From assembly GCF_001458595.1 (NCBI RefSeq), contig NZ_LN890328.1, positions 1,208,926-1,272,925 on the forward strand: 64,000 nucleotides of DNA. The letters run 5' to 3'. Origin of the DNA: Clostridium neonatale. Lineage in GTDB: Bacteria > Bacillota > Clostridia > Clostridiales > Clostridiaceae. Numbering within the stretch: the first letter of the stretch is position 1; each line of letters begins with the position of its first letter. The notes under the pieces are model-generated. The model had not been told where the DNA came from, did not search any database, and saw nothing but the letters and a program-made list of their open reading frames with translations. Positions 19,015-28,978 of this stretch are shown one piece after another. The position numbers and the translations under genes are program-made.

Positions 19015-20049
19015 TTATTGATCTATTACTCTTCCTGCGTATTTCATATTTGATGTACTTAAAGTACTTATCTTAACAACATCGCCAGTATGAGGAGCAT
19101 GTATATATTTATCATTACCTATGTACATGCCAACATGTGTTGAATCGCTTTCCTTATTGAATACTAAATCTCCTGGCTCTACATCATTTATATCTATAGG
19201 CTCTGATGCTTTTTGCTGTTCTTGAGAAGTTCTCGGTATACTTATTTTTTCTTTTGCAAATACATACTGCATAAGACCAGAGCAATCAAATCCGCTTGGT
19301 GTTGTTCCTCCCCAAAGGTATGGAACACCTAAATATCTTTGTGCTGTATTTATTAAATTTTTAGCAAGTTCTGAAATTCCATCTGGAAGTTCAATTGGAA
19401 CAATAGTTCCATTAGTAACATTTAAAAGTTCACTATTTTCTTCAATGTATTTAATAAGTTCTGCTTTTTCTTCTTCTAATTTTGAAAGTTCTTCTTTAAC
19501 ATACTCTTTATCTTCTTCTAGCTTCTTTTTATCATTTACAATTTTCTCTTTAGTATTCTCTAAATTTTCTTTGGCTTCTTTTGCTTCTTCAATTAATTTT
19601 GCATCACTTTTGCAGATTCTATAAATAGAATTTAGATTGTTTATTGCATCTAATAGATTTTCTGAATTTAAAATTGCCTCTATATATTTTAATGGTGTGA
19701 CTTTAAGTCCTCCACTGTTTTCAATTTCTTTTAATCTTTCAGCAAGTAGTTTGTCTCTTTCTTCAACCTCTTTTTCAAGAGATTCTATATTTTCTTCATT
19801 AATTTTGATTTCTTCACTTTTAGCATCCAATTCTTCTTGAAGCTTTTGTAATTTGTCCATCTTTTCTTCTATGTTGTTATCACACTCTTGTATGTTTAAT
19901 ATAACTTCTTCAAGTGAATTACTTTCTTCCTCAGATTGAGTAATTCTTTCTGCCTGCTCCATTGGTGCAGCAATTACAGTTATATAATTTAGAGTAGTTC
20001 CACTAAGTAGTAATCCTATAATCGCTATTTTTCCTATATTCTTATTCAT
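19015..20049 (-). CDS. Secreted NlpC/P60 peptidoglycan endopeptidase with coiled coil
   Basis: Signal peptide at 1-28 (KIAIIGLLLSG, then AAP), a long coiled coil of two helices (~45-205) and a NlpC/P60 domain (~225-344). Catalytic Cys256 (FDCSGL), His305 (THVGMYIG) and His317 or His320 (YIHAPHTG) are present. Such enzymes cut gamma-D-Glu-meso-diaminopimelate bonds in stem peptides; the coiled-coil part resembles PcsB/CwlO-type hydrolases that are activated by FtsEX. AAAGGAG precedes the ATG. Followed (downstream) by an untranscribed AT-rich gap. Confidence 0.92.
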   Translation of the reverse strand: MNKNIGKIAIIGLLLSGTTLNYITVIAAPMEQAERITQSEEESNSLEEVILNIQECDNNIEEKMDKLQKLQEELDAKSEEIKINEENIESLEKEVEERDKLLAERLKEIENSGGLKVTPLKYIEAILNSENLLDAINNLNSIYRICKSDAKLIEEAKEAKENLENTKEKIVNDKKKLEEDKEYVKEELSKLEEEKAELIKYIEENSELLNVTNGTIVPIELPDGISELAKNLINTAQRYLGVPYLWGGTTPSGFDCSGLMQYVFAKEKISIPRTSQEQQKASEPIDINDVEPGDLVFNKESDSTHVGMYIGNDKYIHAPHTGDVVKISTLSTSNMKYAGRVIDQ

Positions 20050-20243
20050 ACTTTCTCCTTTTGTTTATGTATACAGAATCATATATTAGTCTATTCTATT
20101 ATAAGACAAGTTTATGTCAAATTTTTTTCGTAATTATTAAATATTTATTAATCTTCAATCAAAAAATAAATTAAGTCTTTTTAATATTATAAAAAACTTA
20201 ACTGTATGTAAACTTAACTAAATTTAATAATTTTGAAAAATAT

Positions 20244-20283
20244 AAAGGCTTAAGTGATATTTTTGAATATCACTTAAGCCTTT
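20244..20283 (-). terminator. Terminator of the dynamin operon
   Basis: AAAGGCTTAAGTGATATT and AATATCACTTAAGCCTTT form an 18-bp perfect stem with a TTTG loop; the minus strand continues with ATATTTTTC. It lies 27 bases after the last dynamin-like gene. Confidence 0.88.
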
Positions 20284-20310
20284 AGTTATGAATATGGTTT
20301 AATATAAGCA

Positions 20311-22104
20311 TTAATTTTTCTTATTTAAAGTAATTAATAAACATTTATTTAATAAAAAGTCTATTTCATTTTTAAGTCTTAAAAGTTCTTCTGAATTTAT
20401 ATTTTCAAGTTCATTTCCGTCATTTTTAAATTCGTGACTTAATTCATTATAAAGGGCTACTATTTGTGATTTCTTTTTATCTCTTAATACATCCAAGTAT
20501 TTTTTAACTGCATACTCTAAATCATTAGCCCATCTATCTACTGCATTTACTGCCATATCTTCAACTGACTTTTGCCAATTAATTGATTGGAATAAAGAAA
20601 AAATTGACTCTGTGAACACTGCTAGATATTCTGTGATCGCCTTTATTGAAGTAGCTCTTATTACCTTAAAAAATTGTTTCCTATTATGATCTGTTTTTAT
20701 GCTTTCATTATTTACTTTTAATCTTTTAAGGTTCTTATATGTGCTGTTTTTTGCCTGTTCTTCTGAATGCTCAGATTGTCTTAAAAGTTCTCCTGTCATC
20801 TTTTTTATTTCATCGCCTAAATGCTGATCTATAACATTTACCATAACTTCACTGTATGAAGGAATATTTATTCTCACTCTTTCCTTTAAGTTATTTAAAG
20901 AAGCCTCTAAAACCTCATCTATTTTTCTCTCTAAAGAAATTATCTCATCTTCAGTATAATTTATTAAATCATCTGTTTGTTCATTAGTAAACTTTGGCAC
21001 ATAATAATGTTCCATTAGATTTAATGTTTCTTCTTTCTTTGACCACTTGCTTTCATCATATATTATTTTGCTTATTTCTTCTTTTACATTTAAAGCTGAT
21101 TTATCAATATATTTTACTGTATTTAATTTTATCTTTGTATATCCTCTTTCAATATTTTCAATTATTCCACTCTTTTTATCCAATAAAGTACTATAGATAT
21201 TTGCTATTTCTTTAATATCTCCTCTTTTTGCTTCTATATTTGCAATTTTAGAGTTAATTTTTATATTACATTCATTTAATATAAAATCTTGATAGCTTTT
21301 TAAAGTTTTAGCCAATTCTTCTTTTTTATCTTCTGAGTTTATTCTTTCATATATATAATCATAAAGCTTAGTAGCATCTGGTATTTTATCAGTGCTGCTT
21401 TCTATTAAAAATGTGTTTGGCTCTCTATTTGTACATTTTTCAAAATTACTTTTTATTTCTTTTATTCTTTTATTTTCTTCGTTAACTCCAGAAGGACACA
21501 TATTAACTGCTAAAACTATTTCTACATCCTTATCAATTGCTTCTGCAACATATTTTAAAAATTGATAATCATAATCACCAAATCCAACTTTATAAGATAC
21601 TACATATACTATGAAATCACTTTCTGGAATAAATTCTTTAAGAACTTCTTCATGATAGCTTTCAAGTGATCCATAACCTGGAGTATCAAATAATCTTAAA
21701 TTATCGTATTTTTCATTTTTACATTCTCCAATATATCTTAATCTATGTAGATTTTCTGGAGGATTTACCACAAGCTTATCAAATTCTTCTTTTTCAATTA
21801 TTCTATATGTACTATCCTTATTTATTAAAAAGCACATCTCTTCGCAACTATTAGATATAGCCACTTCTGTTATTACACTTGTTGTTGGCTTAACGCTTTC
21901 AATAAGCACTTTATTTTCAAAAAGACTATTTATAAGTGTACTTTTCCCTGAACTTGTTTCCCCAAGCATAACCACATAATGACTTGGATTTACGACTCTT
22001 TCTTTTATTAATATATTTTTATTTATTATGCTATCGACTCCAAGTTCTCTTACTACTCTATCTATTCTTTTTTGTCTGTTTATGCACTCTTCAAATATAT
22101 TCAT
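20311..22104 (-). CDS. Dynamin-like GTPase (third of the operon), 597 aa
   Basis: G domain at the N-terminus: G1 GETSSGKST (48-56), switch region with the conserved Thr (KPTTSVITE, ~72-80), G3 DTPGYGS (140-146) and G4-like AVNMCPSG (degenerate NKxD). Residues ~250-470 are long helices typical of the dynamin stalk; a mildly hydrophobic patch (EYLAVFTESIFSLFQSINW, ~500-520) may touch membranes. AAAGGAG precedes the ATG. It starts 26 bases after the second dynamin gene. It belongs to the bacterial dynamin-like proteins that bind, tubulate or fuse membranes; the precise role is unknown. Confidence 0.87.
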   Translation of the reverse strand: MNIFEECINRQKRIDRVVRELGVDSIINKNILIKERVVNPSHYVVMLGETSSGKSTLINSLFENKVLIESVKPTTSVITEVAISNSCEEMCFLINKDSTYRIIEKEEFDKLVVNPPENLHRLRYIGECKNEKYDNLRLFDTPGYGSLESYHEEVLKEFIPESDFIVYVVSYKVGFGDYDYQFLKYVAEAIDKDVEIVLAVNMCPSGVNEENKRIKEIKSNFEKCTNREPNTFLIESSTDKIPDATKLYDYIYERINSEDKKEELAKTLKSYQDFILNECNIKINSKIANIEAKRGDIKEIANIYSTLLDKKSGIIENIERGYTKIKLNTVKYIDKSALNVKEEISKIIYDESKWSKKEETLNLMEHYYVPKFTNEQTDDLINYTEDEIISLERKIDEVLEASLNNLKERVRINIPSYSEVMVNVIDQHLGDEIKKMTGELLRQSEHSEEQAKNSTYKNLKRLKVNNESIKTDHNRKQFFKVIRATSIKAITEYLAVFTESIFSLFQSINWQKSVEDMAVNAVDRWANDLEYAVKKYLDVLRDKKKSQIVALYNELSHEFKNDGNELENINSEELLRLKNEIDFLLNKCLLITLNKKN

Positions 22105-22130
22105 ATTCTCGTCTCCTTTTAAACTTAAAC

Positions 22131-23897
22131 TTATTTGAAGCTTTCTCTAAGCTCATATAATAATTTTAAATCATCTTCAAATTTCTCTATATGCTCTTTT
22201 GTATATGTTCCTTCATATTGTTTCTCTATTATAATAATATCATCTTTAAAGTTCTTTTCTAAGGATTTTCTAAAATCTTTTATTGAATCATCTATTTCTA
22301 TCTGCTTTGCCCTTAAATCATCTAAGATTTCTTCTTTTAGATAATTTTTTAAGTCTTCTATCATAGGATTCATATCTTTCATAGTAAAATCAGCTCTTGT
22401 CTTTACTATTTTTTGTCTCATATAATCTCCTAAAATAGAAAACATAATTCCAATACCCATACCAGCTAAAATTCCAATTGGGCCACCAAGTGCAGATGCT
22501 GCAGTTATTGTTCCTATTAATCCTCCAGATAATCCAAGAAGTGATGGAAGTGATTTTTCATACTTAATTTCACTTTCTTTATTAAAAAAAGATATATTTT
22601 CATACGTTCCATTAAAGCCTCTAATTGTAATATCTCCAAGCTTATCATTAATATCCTTTATTATCCTACTTGTACTGTTTAAAACTTCATCCATGATTTC
22701 ATTTATTGCTTTATCTGATAATTCTTTATAAATCATTCCAAGTTTTTCTCCATCAACTATTCCTTTGTTTATAATTCTCTTTAAATCTCTAGTCAATGTT
22801 GCTATTTTTTCATCTATTAATAAATTAGCATTTTCTATAAGCTGATCTAGACTGTAATCTGCATCATTTCTTATTTTTTTAAAGTTCCTTTTATTCTCAC
22901 TTATGATGTCTTTAATTCCTTCTATTCTTTTTTCTTTATCAAATTCATTTTCCTTAGTTTCGTTTAAAGATACAGTTTTATATGTTTGTATCTTTCTTTC
23001 TATATTTTCAAAGCAGTCTTGTATTTTTATATTCAAATTGCCTTCTAAAGTTTTATTATAATCTATAGCGACTTTTCTAATTTCATCTATTACATTTGTT
23101 ATTCCTGAATTCCTATATTCTTCATCATTATAGGTCAGCTTGCTCTTAAGAGCCTCATATACATTTACAACATTTACATGAATTTCTTTATCTTCATTAT
23201 GCGATAAACTGATTCCTTGTATTACACTTTCATTATGTTCCTTTGCATCTTCTGCATCTTCTTTTGTTTCATCATTCCACTTATTTTGAACAAAAATTGT
23301 ATTTGAAAGTTTAGGCCATAATGCATTTATAAAGTTTTTTTCAGTCTTAGTTATTGGAGGGTTAGTTCTAATTACAAAAATTGCAAAAGCAAGTCTATTT
23401 ACATAATCTAATGTTGTCTTTTGATTCTCTGGAGTTAAACTTCCAACACCAGGTAAATCAACAAGGACTAATCCCTGTTTTAGTATTTCACTGTCATTAA
23501 AAATGATTATTTTACTAACGTTAAGTTTATTTGCTTCATTATAATCATTATGAACATACTTTTCTAGTTCCTTTATATTTATCTTTTCTTTTGGCTTATC
23601 ATGAAAATATATAATAGCTTCATCAGTATTTTCACCAAACTTAACTTCTACTGGAACACAAGTTGTTTCGTCAACATCAGTGGGGAGAACATTATCATCC
23701 ATTAAAATCGCATTTAAAAAGCTGCTTTTTCCAGCCCCCTGTACACCTAAAACTGGCATTATCAATTCATTTTTGTCTAGATTTTCAATAAAATGCTTAA
23801 AATACTCTTTATATTCTTCTCCCTGACCCTCATGATTGAAATATTTATCTATTAAATAATTAAATCTATCATCATTAAGTAATTCCATGTATGTCAT
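22131..23897 (-). CDS. Dynamin-like GTPase with membrane hairpin (second of the operon), 588 aa
   Basis: G1 GVQGAGKSS (51-59), switch I Thr in DVDETTCVPVEV (~74-85), G3 DLPGVGS (147-153) and a full G4 NKWND (205-209). Stalk helices fill ~265-440. At ~450-500 there is a glycine-rich hydrophobic hairpin (LLGLSGGLIGTITAASALGG then PIGILAGMGIGIMFSILGD), which matches the membrane paddle position of cyanobacterial and Bacillus dynamins. The Ser in the last P-loop position is allowed for this family. GGAGGG precedes the ATG. It is the best candidate for the membrane-anchored partner of the operon. Confidence 0.88.
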   Translation of the reverse strand: MTYMELLNDDRFNYLIDKYFNHEGQGEEYKEYFKHFIENLDKNELIMPVLGVQGAGKSSFLNAILMDDNVLPTDVDETTCVPVEVKFGENTDEAIIYFHDKPKEKINIKELEKYVHNDYNEANKLNVSKIIIFNDSEILKQGLVLVDLPGVGSLTPENQKTTLDYVNRLAFAIFVIRTNPPITKTEKNFINALWPKLSNTIFVQNKWNDETKEDAEDAKEHNESVIQGISLSHNEDKEIHVNVVNVYEALKSKLTYNDEEYRNSGITNVIDEIRKVAIDYNKTLEGNLNIKIQDCFENIERKIQTYKTVSLNETKENEFDKEKRIEGIKDIISENKRNFKKIRNDADYSLDQLIENANLLIDEKIATLTRDLKRIINKGIVDGEKLGMIYKELSDKAINEIMDEVLNSTSRIIKDINDKLGDITIRGFNGTYENISFFNKESEIKYEKSLPSLLGLSGGLIGTITAASALGGPIGILAGMGIGIMFSILGDYMRQKIVKTRADFTMKDMNPMIEDLKNYLKEEILDDLRAKQIEIDDSIKDFRKSLEKNFKDDIIIIEKQYEGTYTKEHIEKFEDDLKLLYELRESFK

Positions 23898-23932
23898 AGT
23901 ATCCCTCCAAATTAAGTTTACAAAACCAATCT

Positions 23933-24553
23933 TTATTTTTTCTTAAAAATCTTTGAAAAGAATGATTGATTAAGATATTCTACTTCTTCTTGAAGATTAG
24001 ATAATTTTTCACTGTGTTCGCCTTCAAGTTTATTTACAATTTGAATCAGCATATTCTTTTCATCGATTTGTTCACTTATTTTATTAAGTTTTTCTATAAA
24101 TAACATTTTGTGATCAAAAAAATTGCTTTGAATTATTTTTTCTAAATCATCTATTCTAGTATTTAAATTCATTATGTATTTATTATTTTCTTCTAATTTT
24201 CCCTTAATAGACTCATTTTCTTTAGATAATTCTTTTAATTTATTGTTTAAAATGTTATCTTCTTTTGTCATAACATTATTTAAACACTCTTCTAATACAT
24301 TTTCAATGGAAGATGTCATTTTATTTATACTTTTATTTAAATCATCAAGCTTTTCTAATGCTTCTTCATTCTCATCACTTATATCTTCCCTAAGATCATT
24401 AATTCTTTTTTCTATTGGTTTTAACTTTTCTAGTATTTCTCCACTTACATCTTTTGAAACCTTTGTAAGTGAGGTTACCATTTCATCCTGAAGCTCTTCC
24501 ATTATATTTTTTGTAACTTCATCACATTGAATTGAAATACTTTTGTTTTCCAT
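23933..24553 (-). CDS. Coiled-coil protein between dynamin-like genes, 206 aa
   Basis: Almost the entire protein (~10-200) is heptad-repeat coiled coil, rich in Glu, Lys, Leu, Ile and Asn, with a basic C-terminus (FFSKIFKKK) preceded by aromatic residues that could bind acidic lipids. No signal peptide. GGAG precedes the ATG. It is 14 bases after the large dynamin gene and 35 before the next, so it is clearly part of the operon, possibly an adaptor or a ruler linking the GTPases. Not recognised as a known family. Confidence 0.75.
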   Translation of the reverse strand: MENKSISIQCDEVTKNIMEELQDEMVTSLTKVSKDVSGEILEKLKPIEKRINDLREDISDENEEALEKLDDLNKSINKMTSSIENVLEECLNNVMTKEDNILNNKLKELSKENESIKGKLEENNKYIMNLNTRIDDLEKIIQSNFFDHKMLFIEKLNKISEQIDEKNMLIQIVNKLEGEHSEKLSNLQEEVEYLNQSFFSKIFKKK

Positions 24554-24567
24554 AACTGTTCTCCTTT

Positions 24568-27048
24568 TTAGTCTGCCTTTTCATCTTTAAGAAAATGCAT
24601 TAAAATTTCCTCTATTATCTGCTTTTCTTCTAATCCATGTGCTAAAAAGTTTCCAAATAATCTTTCTTTTACTTCCTTATAAGCACTTAAAATGAACTTA
24701 TCACATTCCTGACATTCTATTAATGTTAGATTGTATATAGGATTTTTAGAATTTATAAGCAAATACCCTTCTTCATAAAAATTAAATAATTTTAATATTT
24801 TAATTTTTAAATTATTCATATCATATAAAAGTTCTTTTATTATACCTGCGTTAATAAATTCTCTTGTAGAATCTATAACAAAATTTATTCTAACCCTATT
24901 TTTGAAAACAAACTGCCTTAAAAATATACTTGTACATATCTGTTTATCTGAACTCCCGATCTGTATTCCATTTATCATAAGATACATATTATAGTTAATT
25001 CCGCTTATACCTTCAAGCCTCGTTAAAAGCTCATCTTTATCAACACAATTTTCATAAACACAAAGTACATTTTCTATTTTTAATATGCCTTTTGTAATCA
25101 ATATTTTTATTTTTTCATCATCTAAAATAATCTTTTTTATTCTATATAAAAATTCTACACATGTATTTATATCATAAAACCATATCACTTCTTCTTGTAT
25201 GTTCTTTCTTATATAATTACCAACGATTAAATAGTTTTTCTCAACTATGCTATTTGCATACTTAAAAATATTAAATGACTGCATAGAAATATGAGTATTT
25301 ACAAGGTTTCTAAGTGCTTTCTTGGTTTTTAATAAATTATCATCAATATTTAAATCTTTAGTTATGTAGTCTAAATCATCTCTTAAGTCTATAAGTTCAT
25401 CATAAACCTGCTTAATGTTATATATATCAATATCTGCATTTCTCTTTTTATCATAATTTTCACTGTTTTCTTTTAAAACAGCATAAATCTTATTTAATGA
25501 ATCTGTGTATTGTGAGCTCCAGTCATAAAGAATATCAATATATTTATCTTTATTCTTATCACATACATTACAAACTTTTGCTATTGTAGCATCCTTGTCA
25601 ATTATTTCTTCACCATATTCTTCTTCATCATATCCCCAACGTATTTTTAAAATATTAGAAACAAGTCTTTTCCCTTTATTAAATGCTCCATCTTTCTTTA
25701 TTAATCTTACTTTTTCCTCATGCTTCATAGTAATATCATTAATATCTAAACTTTCACTTGCATGACTTGGCAGTGTATAACTATATCTTATATCTAAGTT
25801 CAATTTTCTGTAAACTCTTTGTCTATCTACTTCACAGTTTCTAACAATATCTAATATATCTTTTTCTATTTGAAAATTTTCCTTATTGATCTGCCATATT
25901 ATCTCTAAATAATTACTAACTTCTTTTGAATCTTCCTTTTTTATATTTTCAATTGTTCTAATTGTAATATTATCAATTTCTTTTATTTTTTCATTTATCT
26001 TTTGACGTCCTTCTTGAAATTTATAAACCAGTTCATCAATTTCTTTAGGTTCCACATCATAAAACTGTGATGTATCTTTTATGATTTCCTCATCCATATC
26101 TATTATAAAATTTATTTTCTGCTTTAAACTTAGAATTCTCTCATTATTAATTTTAGGTGTAACCTTTCTTACACACTCTTTTACAGCATCTATAAAATCT
26201 TGTATATTAGATATATCAAATAGTTCTTTATTATTATTTACTATTCCTTTAAAAGCATTTAGAGCTGATATTTGAATTACACTGCTATTCTTTCCACTGG
26301 TAGCTACATGTAAAATATTTTCTGCTCTTTTTCTATGCTTTTCTAATATAACTTCATTATCTTCTTCAATAATTCCATTTTTCCCGAGCTTTGGTTCTAT
26401 AGAATCTATCATATTTTGGACCATTATTATTTCTTTATCTTTTTCAAACACAGTTATTATTTTTTCTTTGTTTACATTATCACTGCTTGCTTTAACTGTT
26501 GTTAAAAACACACATATATCAATTGTTGGAAGAAGTATTTCAAGAGTCAGTTTTTCATGCATCTCTAAATCACATGCATCTAATCCTGGACTATCTATTA
26601 TTTGAATATTATCATCTAAAAGAAACTTTGGACTTTTAATGTCTATTTGAGTTACATTATACTTATTATTTGCATTTGAACTTTCATCTGCATATTTCTT
26701 TATAATATCCTCATTTAAATCTTCACCTTTTAAACTTAATGGTTCTTTATCTCTAAAATATACAATTCCTTCACGTTCATGACCTTTAGAACATGTTATA
26801 ATAATACTGGAACTTGGCTTAATTGCTATAGGTAATATTTTTTCACCTAAAATGCTATTTACAAGAGTGGATTTGCCGCTGCTCGTAACCCCTATAATGG
26901 CAATTCTTATAATATTTCCATCTGCAATTTTTTCTCTATTTTTAAACCACTCAATATCATTTTCATATCTATTTTTTCTGTATTCGTCTTTCTCTAGGAC
27001 ATTTCTTATTTCTTTTATTATATTTAATATATTTCTTTGTTTATCCAT
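24568..27048 (-). CDS. Large dynamin-like GTPase (first of the operon), ~826 aa
   Basis: G1 GVTSSGKST (53-61), a switch I region KPSSSIIIT (~78-85), G3 DSPGLD (152-157) and a degenerate G4 (VQNMIDS). The rest is a long helical body with a Cys pair (VCNVCDKNKD, ~503) and no clear membrane hairpin, but the C-terminal 250 residues are not typical of small GTPases and may be an extra domain. TTG 27060 overlaps the SD (GGAG), so ATG 27048 is used. It opens the four-gene operon, divergent from the DAHP synthase gene. Membrane-remodelling GTPase by family; function unknown. Confidence 0.84.
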   Translation of the reverse strand: MDKQRNILNIIKEIRNVLEKDEYRKNRYENDIEWFKNREKIADGNIIRIAIIGVTSSGKSTLVNSILGEKILPIAIKPSSSIIITCSKGHEREGIVYFRDKEPLSLKGEDLNEDIIKKYADESSNANNKYNVTQIDIKSPKFLLDDNIQIIDSPGLDACDLEMHEKLTLEILLPTIDICVFLTTVKASSDNVNKEKIITVFEKDKEIIMVQNMIDSIEPKLGKNGIIEEDNEVILEKHRKRAENILHVATSGKNSSVIQISALNAFKGIVNNNKELFDISNIQDFIDAVKECVRKVTPKINNERILSLKQKINFIIDMDEEIIKDTSQFYDVEPKEIDELVYKFQEGRQKINEKIKEIDNITIRTIENIKKEDSKEVSNYLEIIWQINKENFQIEKDILDIVRNCEVDRQRVYRKLNLDIRYSYTLPSHASESLDINDITMKHEEKVRLIKKDGAFNKGKRLVSNILKIRWGYDEEEYGEEIIDKDATIAKVCNVCDKNKDKYIDILYDWSSQYTDSLNKIYAVLKENSENYDKKRNADIDIYNIKQVYDELIDLRDDLDYITKDLNIDDNLLKTKKALRNLVNTHISMQSFNIFKYANSIVEKNYLIVGNYIRKNIQEEVIWFYDINTCVEFLYRIKKIILDDEKIKILITKGILKIENVLCVYENCVDKDELLTRLEGISGINYNMYLMINGIQIGSSDKQICTSIFLRQFVFKNRVRINFVIDSTREFINAGIIKELLYDMNNLKIKILKLFNFYEEGYLLINSKNPIYNLTLIECQECDKFILSAYKEVKERLFGNFLAHGLEEKQIIEEILMHFLKDEKAD

Positions 27049-27179
27049 TTTTTTCTCCAAAAAGTTTACTTATCTATGGCTATCTTATCACACTTTTATT
27101 GTATAAACCAATTTAATTTTCTTAAATTTAACTACAAAAATCTTAAATTTATATTAACATATTCTTTATCATTAATTTC

Positions 27180-27208
27180 TTGACTATCTTTTACATTAAC
27201 TGTATATT
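27180..27208 (+). promoter_or_regulatory. Promoter of the DAHP synthase gene
   Basis: TTGACT (27180-27185), 17-base spacer, TATATT (27203-27208). The leader of ~30 bases is too short for a T-box or riboswitch; the SD is GGGGG at 27232-27236. Confidence 0.8.
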
Positions 27209-27243
27209 ATTTTTAGACTAATAATTTAATTGGGGGATTAAAA

Positions 27244-28272
27244 ATGAGTTTTACTAGTATAAGAACAATACCATCACCAGAGGAAATAATTTCAATGACA
27301 CCTCTTGATGAGCATTTAAAAAAGGTTAAAGCAGAAAGAGATAAAGAAATCAAAGAAATTTTCAGTGGTAAAAGCAATAAATTAGTTGTTATTATAGGGC
27401 CTTGTTCTGCTGATGATGAAGATTCTGTATGCGATTATGTTAACAGATTAGCAAAAGTTAATGAAAAGGTTAAGGACAAGCTTTTTATTGTTCCTAGAAT
27501 CTACACAAACAAACCTAGAACAACTGGGGAAGGATATAAGGGTATGCTTCATCAACCTGATCCTGAAAAATCACCTAATATGCTTGAGGGATTAATTTCT
27601 ATAAGAAAGATGTTTATACGTGCAATTAAAGAAACACATCTTACTCCTGCTGATGAGATGCTATATCCATCCAATCATCCTTATTGTGACGATTTATTAA
27701 CTTATGTTGCAGTTGGAGCAAGAAGTGTCGAAAATCAACAACATAGACTTACTGCGAGTGGTGTTGATGTTCCAGTTGGTATGAAAAACCCAACCAGTGG
27801 AGATCTATCAGTTATGTTTAACTCAATAACCGCTGCACATTGTAAACATGATTTTTTATATAGAAGTAATGAAGTAAAAACAAGTGGTAATCCTTATGCC
27901 CATGCAATAATGCGTGGTTCTGTTAATAAGCGTGGTATAAACATTCCAAATTATCACTATGAAGATTTAATGCGTGTTTTAGAAATGTATAAACAACATG
28001 ATTTTCCTAATCCAGCTGTTATTGTTGATGCAAATCATTCAAATTCAAATAAGCAGTTTGCAGAACAAACTCGTATAATTCAAGAAATACTTCACAGCAG
28101 AGAATATAATCCAGAACTAAAGCAATTAGTTAAGGGTGTTATGATTGAAAGCTACATTGAAGAAGGATGCCAAAAAATAGATGAACATATTTATGGAAAA
28201 TCTATAACTGATCCATGTCTTGGATGGGATGCTACAGAAAGATTACTTTATTATATGGCTGAAAGAGTTTAA
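27244..28272 (+). CDS. 3-deoxy-7-phosphoheptulonate synthase (DAHP synthase, AroG/AroF type)
   Basis: Catalyses the condensation of phosphoenolpyruvate and erythrose 4-phosphate, the first step of the shikimate pathway. The 342-residue protein has the type I-alpha signature set: VVIIGPCSADD (~50), PRIYTNKPRTTGEGYKG (~83), VGARSVENQQHR (~163), GMKNPTSGD (~180), the IMRGSVNKRG region, IVDANHSNS (~260) and the metal-binding VMIESYIEEG. This closely follows E. coli AroG/F/H in length. Feedback type (Phe, Tyr or Trp) cannot be told. It is monocistronic, with the terminator at 28290, and divergent from the dynamin operon. Confidence 0.94.
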   Translation: MSFTSIRTIPSPEEIISMTPLDEHLKKVKAERDKEIKEIFSGKSNKLVVIIGPCSADDEDSVCDYVNRLAKVNEKVKDKLFIVPRIYTNKPRTTGEGYKGMLHQPDPEKSPNMLEGLISIRKMFIRAIKETHLTPADEMLYPSNHPYCDDLLTYVAVGARSVENQQHRLTASGVDVPVGMKNPTSGDLSVMFNSITAAHCKHDFLYRSNEVKTSGNPYAHAIMRGSVNKRGINIPNYHYEDLMRVLEMYKQHDFPNPAVIVDANHSNSNKQFAEQTRIIQEILHSREYNPELKQLVKGVMIESYIEEGCQKIDEHIYGKSITDPCLGWDATERLLYYMAERV

Positions 28273-28289
28273 TTTGGTTATATAAATTT

Positions 28290-28336
28290 ACACTGCTAAA
28301 GAATTATTTTTTTATTCTTTAGCAGTGTTTTATTTT
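28290..28336 (+). terminator. Terminator of the DAHP synthase gene
   Basis: ACACTGCTAAAGAAT and ATTCTTTAGCAGTGT form a 15-bp stem (28290-28304/28314-28328) followed by TTTATTTTT. Confidence 0.92.
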
Positions 28337-28712
28337 TAATTTCTTTATATTTATTAATAAATTTATCATTGTGACATATATTTTAATATTTATTAATTTG
28401 ATATTAGTTATTTATATTTCCAATTAATATAAGTTCTTAAAACCCGCTTAATGTTTTAATTAAATGTTGGTAATTTCATGTAATTAATAATTGATAAATT
28501 GCAATATAATTATTTTTAAAATCATATATTTTTTATTACATTTTTAATACGTACACTATTAAAATACAATAGTGTTAACGTATACAAAAATTACATGCAT
28601 TATATGAATATTTTATCTGTTTTATTATTAATTGTTAATTTTAATCAGGATGAAAAATACTAAAAAAGATATTATATTATAAGTATAAACAATATTGATT
28701 GGAGTGATCTTT
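28337..28712. other. Gene-free AT-rich stretch
   Basis: No ORF with a ribosome binding site is seen. One spaced inverted repeat, ATACGTACACTATT (28547-28560) and AATAGTGTTAACGTAT (28568-28583), could be an operator for the small gene at 28713; no U-run follows it. Confidence 0.4.
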
Positions 28713-28910
28713 ATGAAAACTATTAATAATTCTGTTATGAACACTAATTCAAAAAAGTTGAATATTTTTAGTAAATTCTTGCACTCTATCCCTAACCTTT
28801 TAATGAATGATTCTGATCAAGAAGAGGTCTATCATCCTTATAAAGATAGTTGCTACTTTAGAGATATATATGATATTCAGTGTACAACACGTAACAAAAC
28901 TTTTCATTAA
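28713..28910 (+). CDS. Small hypothetical protein, 65 aa
   Basis: The ATG at 28713 has GGAGTGAT at a normal distance; the longer in-frame start at 28695 precedes that site and is rejected. The protein is polar, with Asn/Ser in the first half and an acidic middle (NDSDQEEVYHPYKDS) and two Cys near the end (DSCYFRDI, DIQCTT). No membrane helix. Not recognised. It is followed by the shared hairpin at 28945. Confidence 0.6.
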   Translation: MKTINNSVMNTNSKKLNIFSKFLHSIPNLLMNDSDQEEVYHPYKDSCYFRDIYDIQCTTRNKTFH

Positions 28911-28944
28911 AATTTGATTGGTTTTTATATAAATAAAGCAAAAA

Positions 28945-28974
28945 AAGTTGGCTTACATAACTGTAAGCCAACTT
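28945..28974. terminator. Bidirectional terminator between small gene and prs homologue
   Basis: AAGTTGGCTTAC / GTAAGCCAACTT, 12-bp perfect stem; A-run before it and T-rich sequence after it serve both strands. Confidence 0.85.
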
Positions 28975-28978
28975 CTTA

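Noticed and set aside
27061-27243. T-box or other leader control for the DAHP synthase gene
   Set aside because: The promoter at 27180 gives a leader of only ~30 bases.
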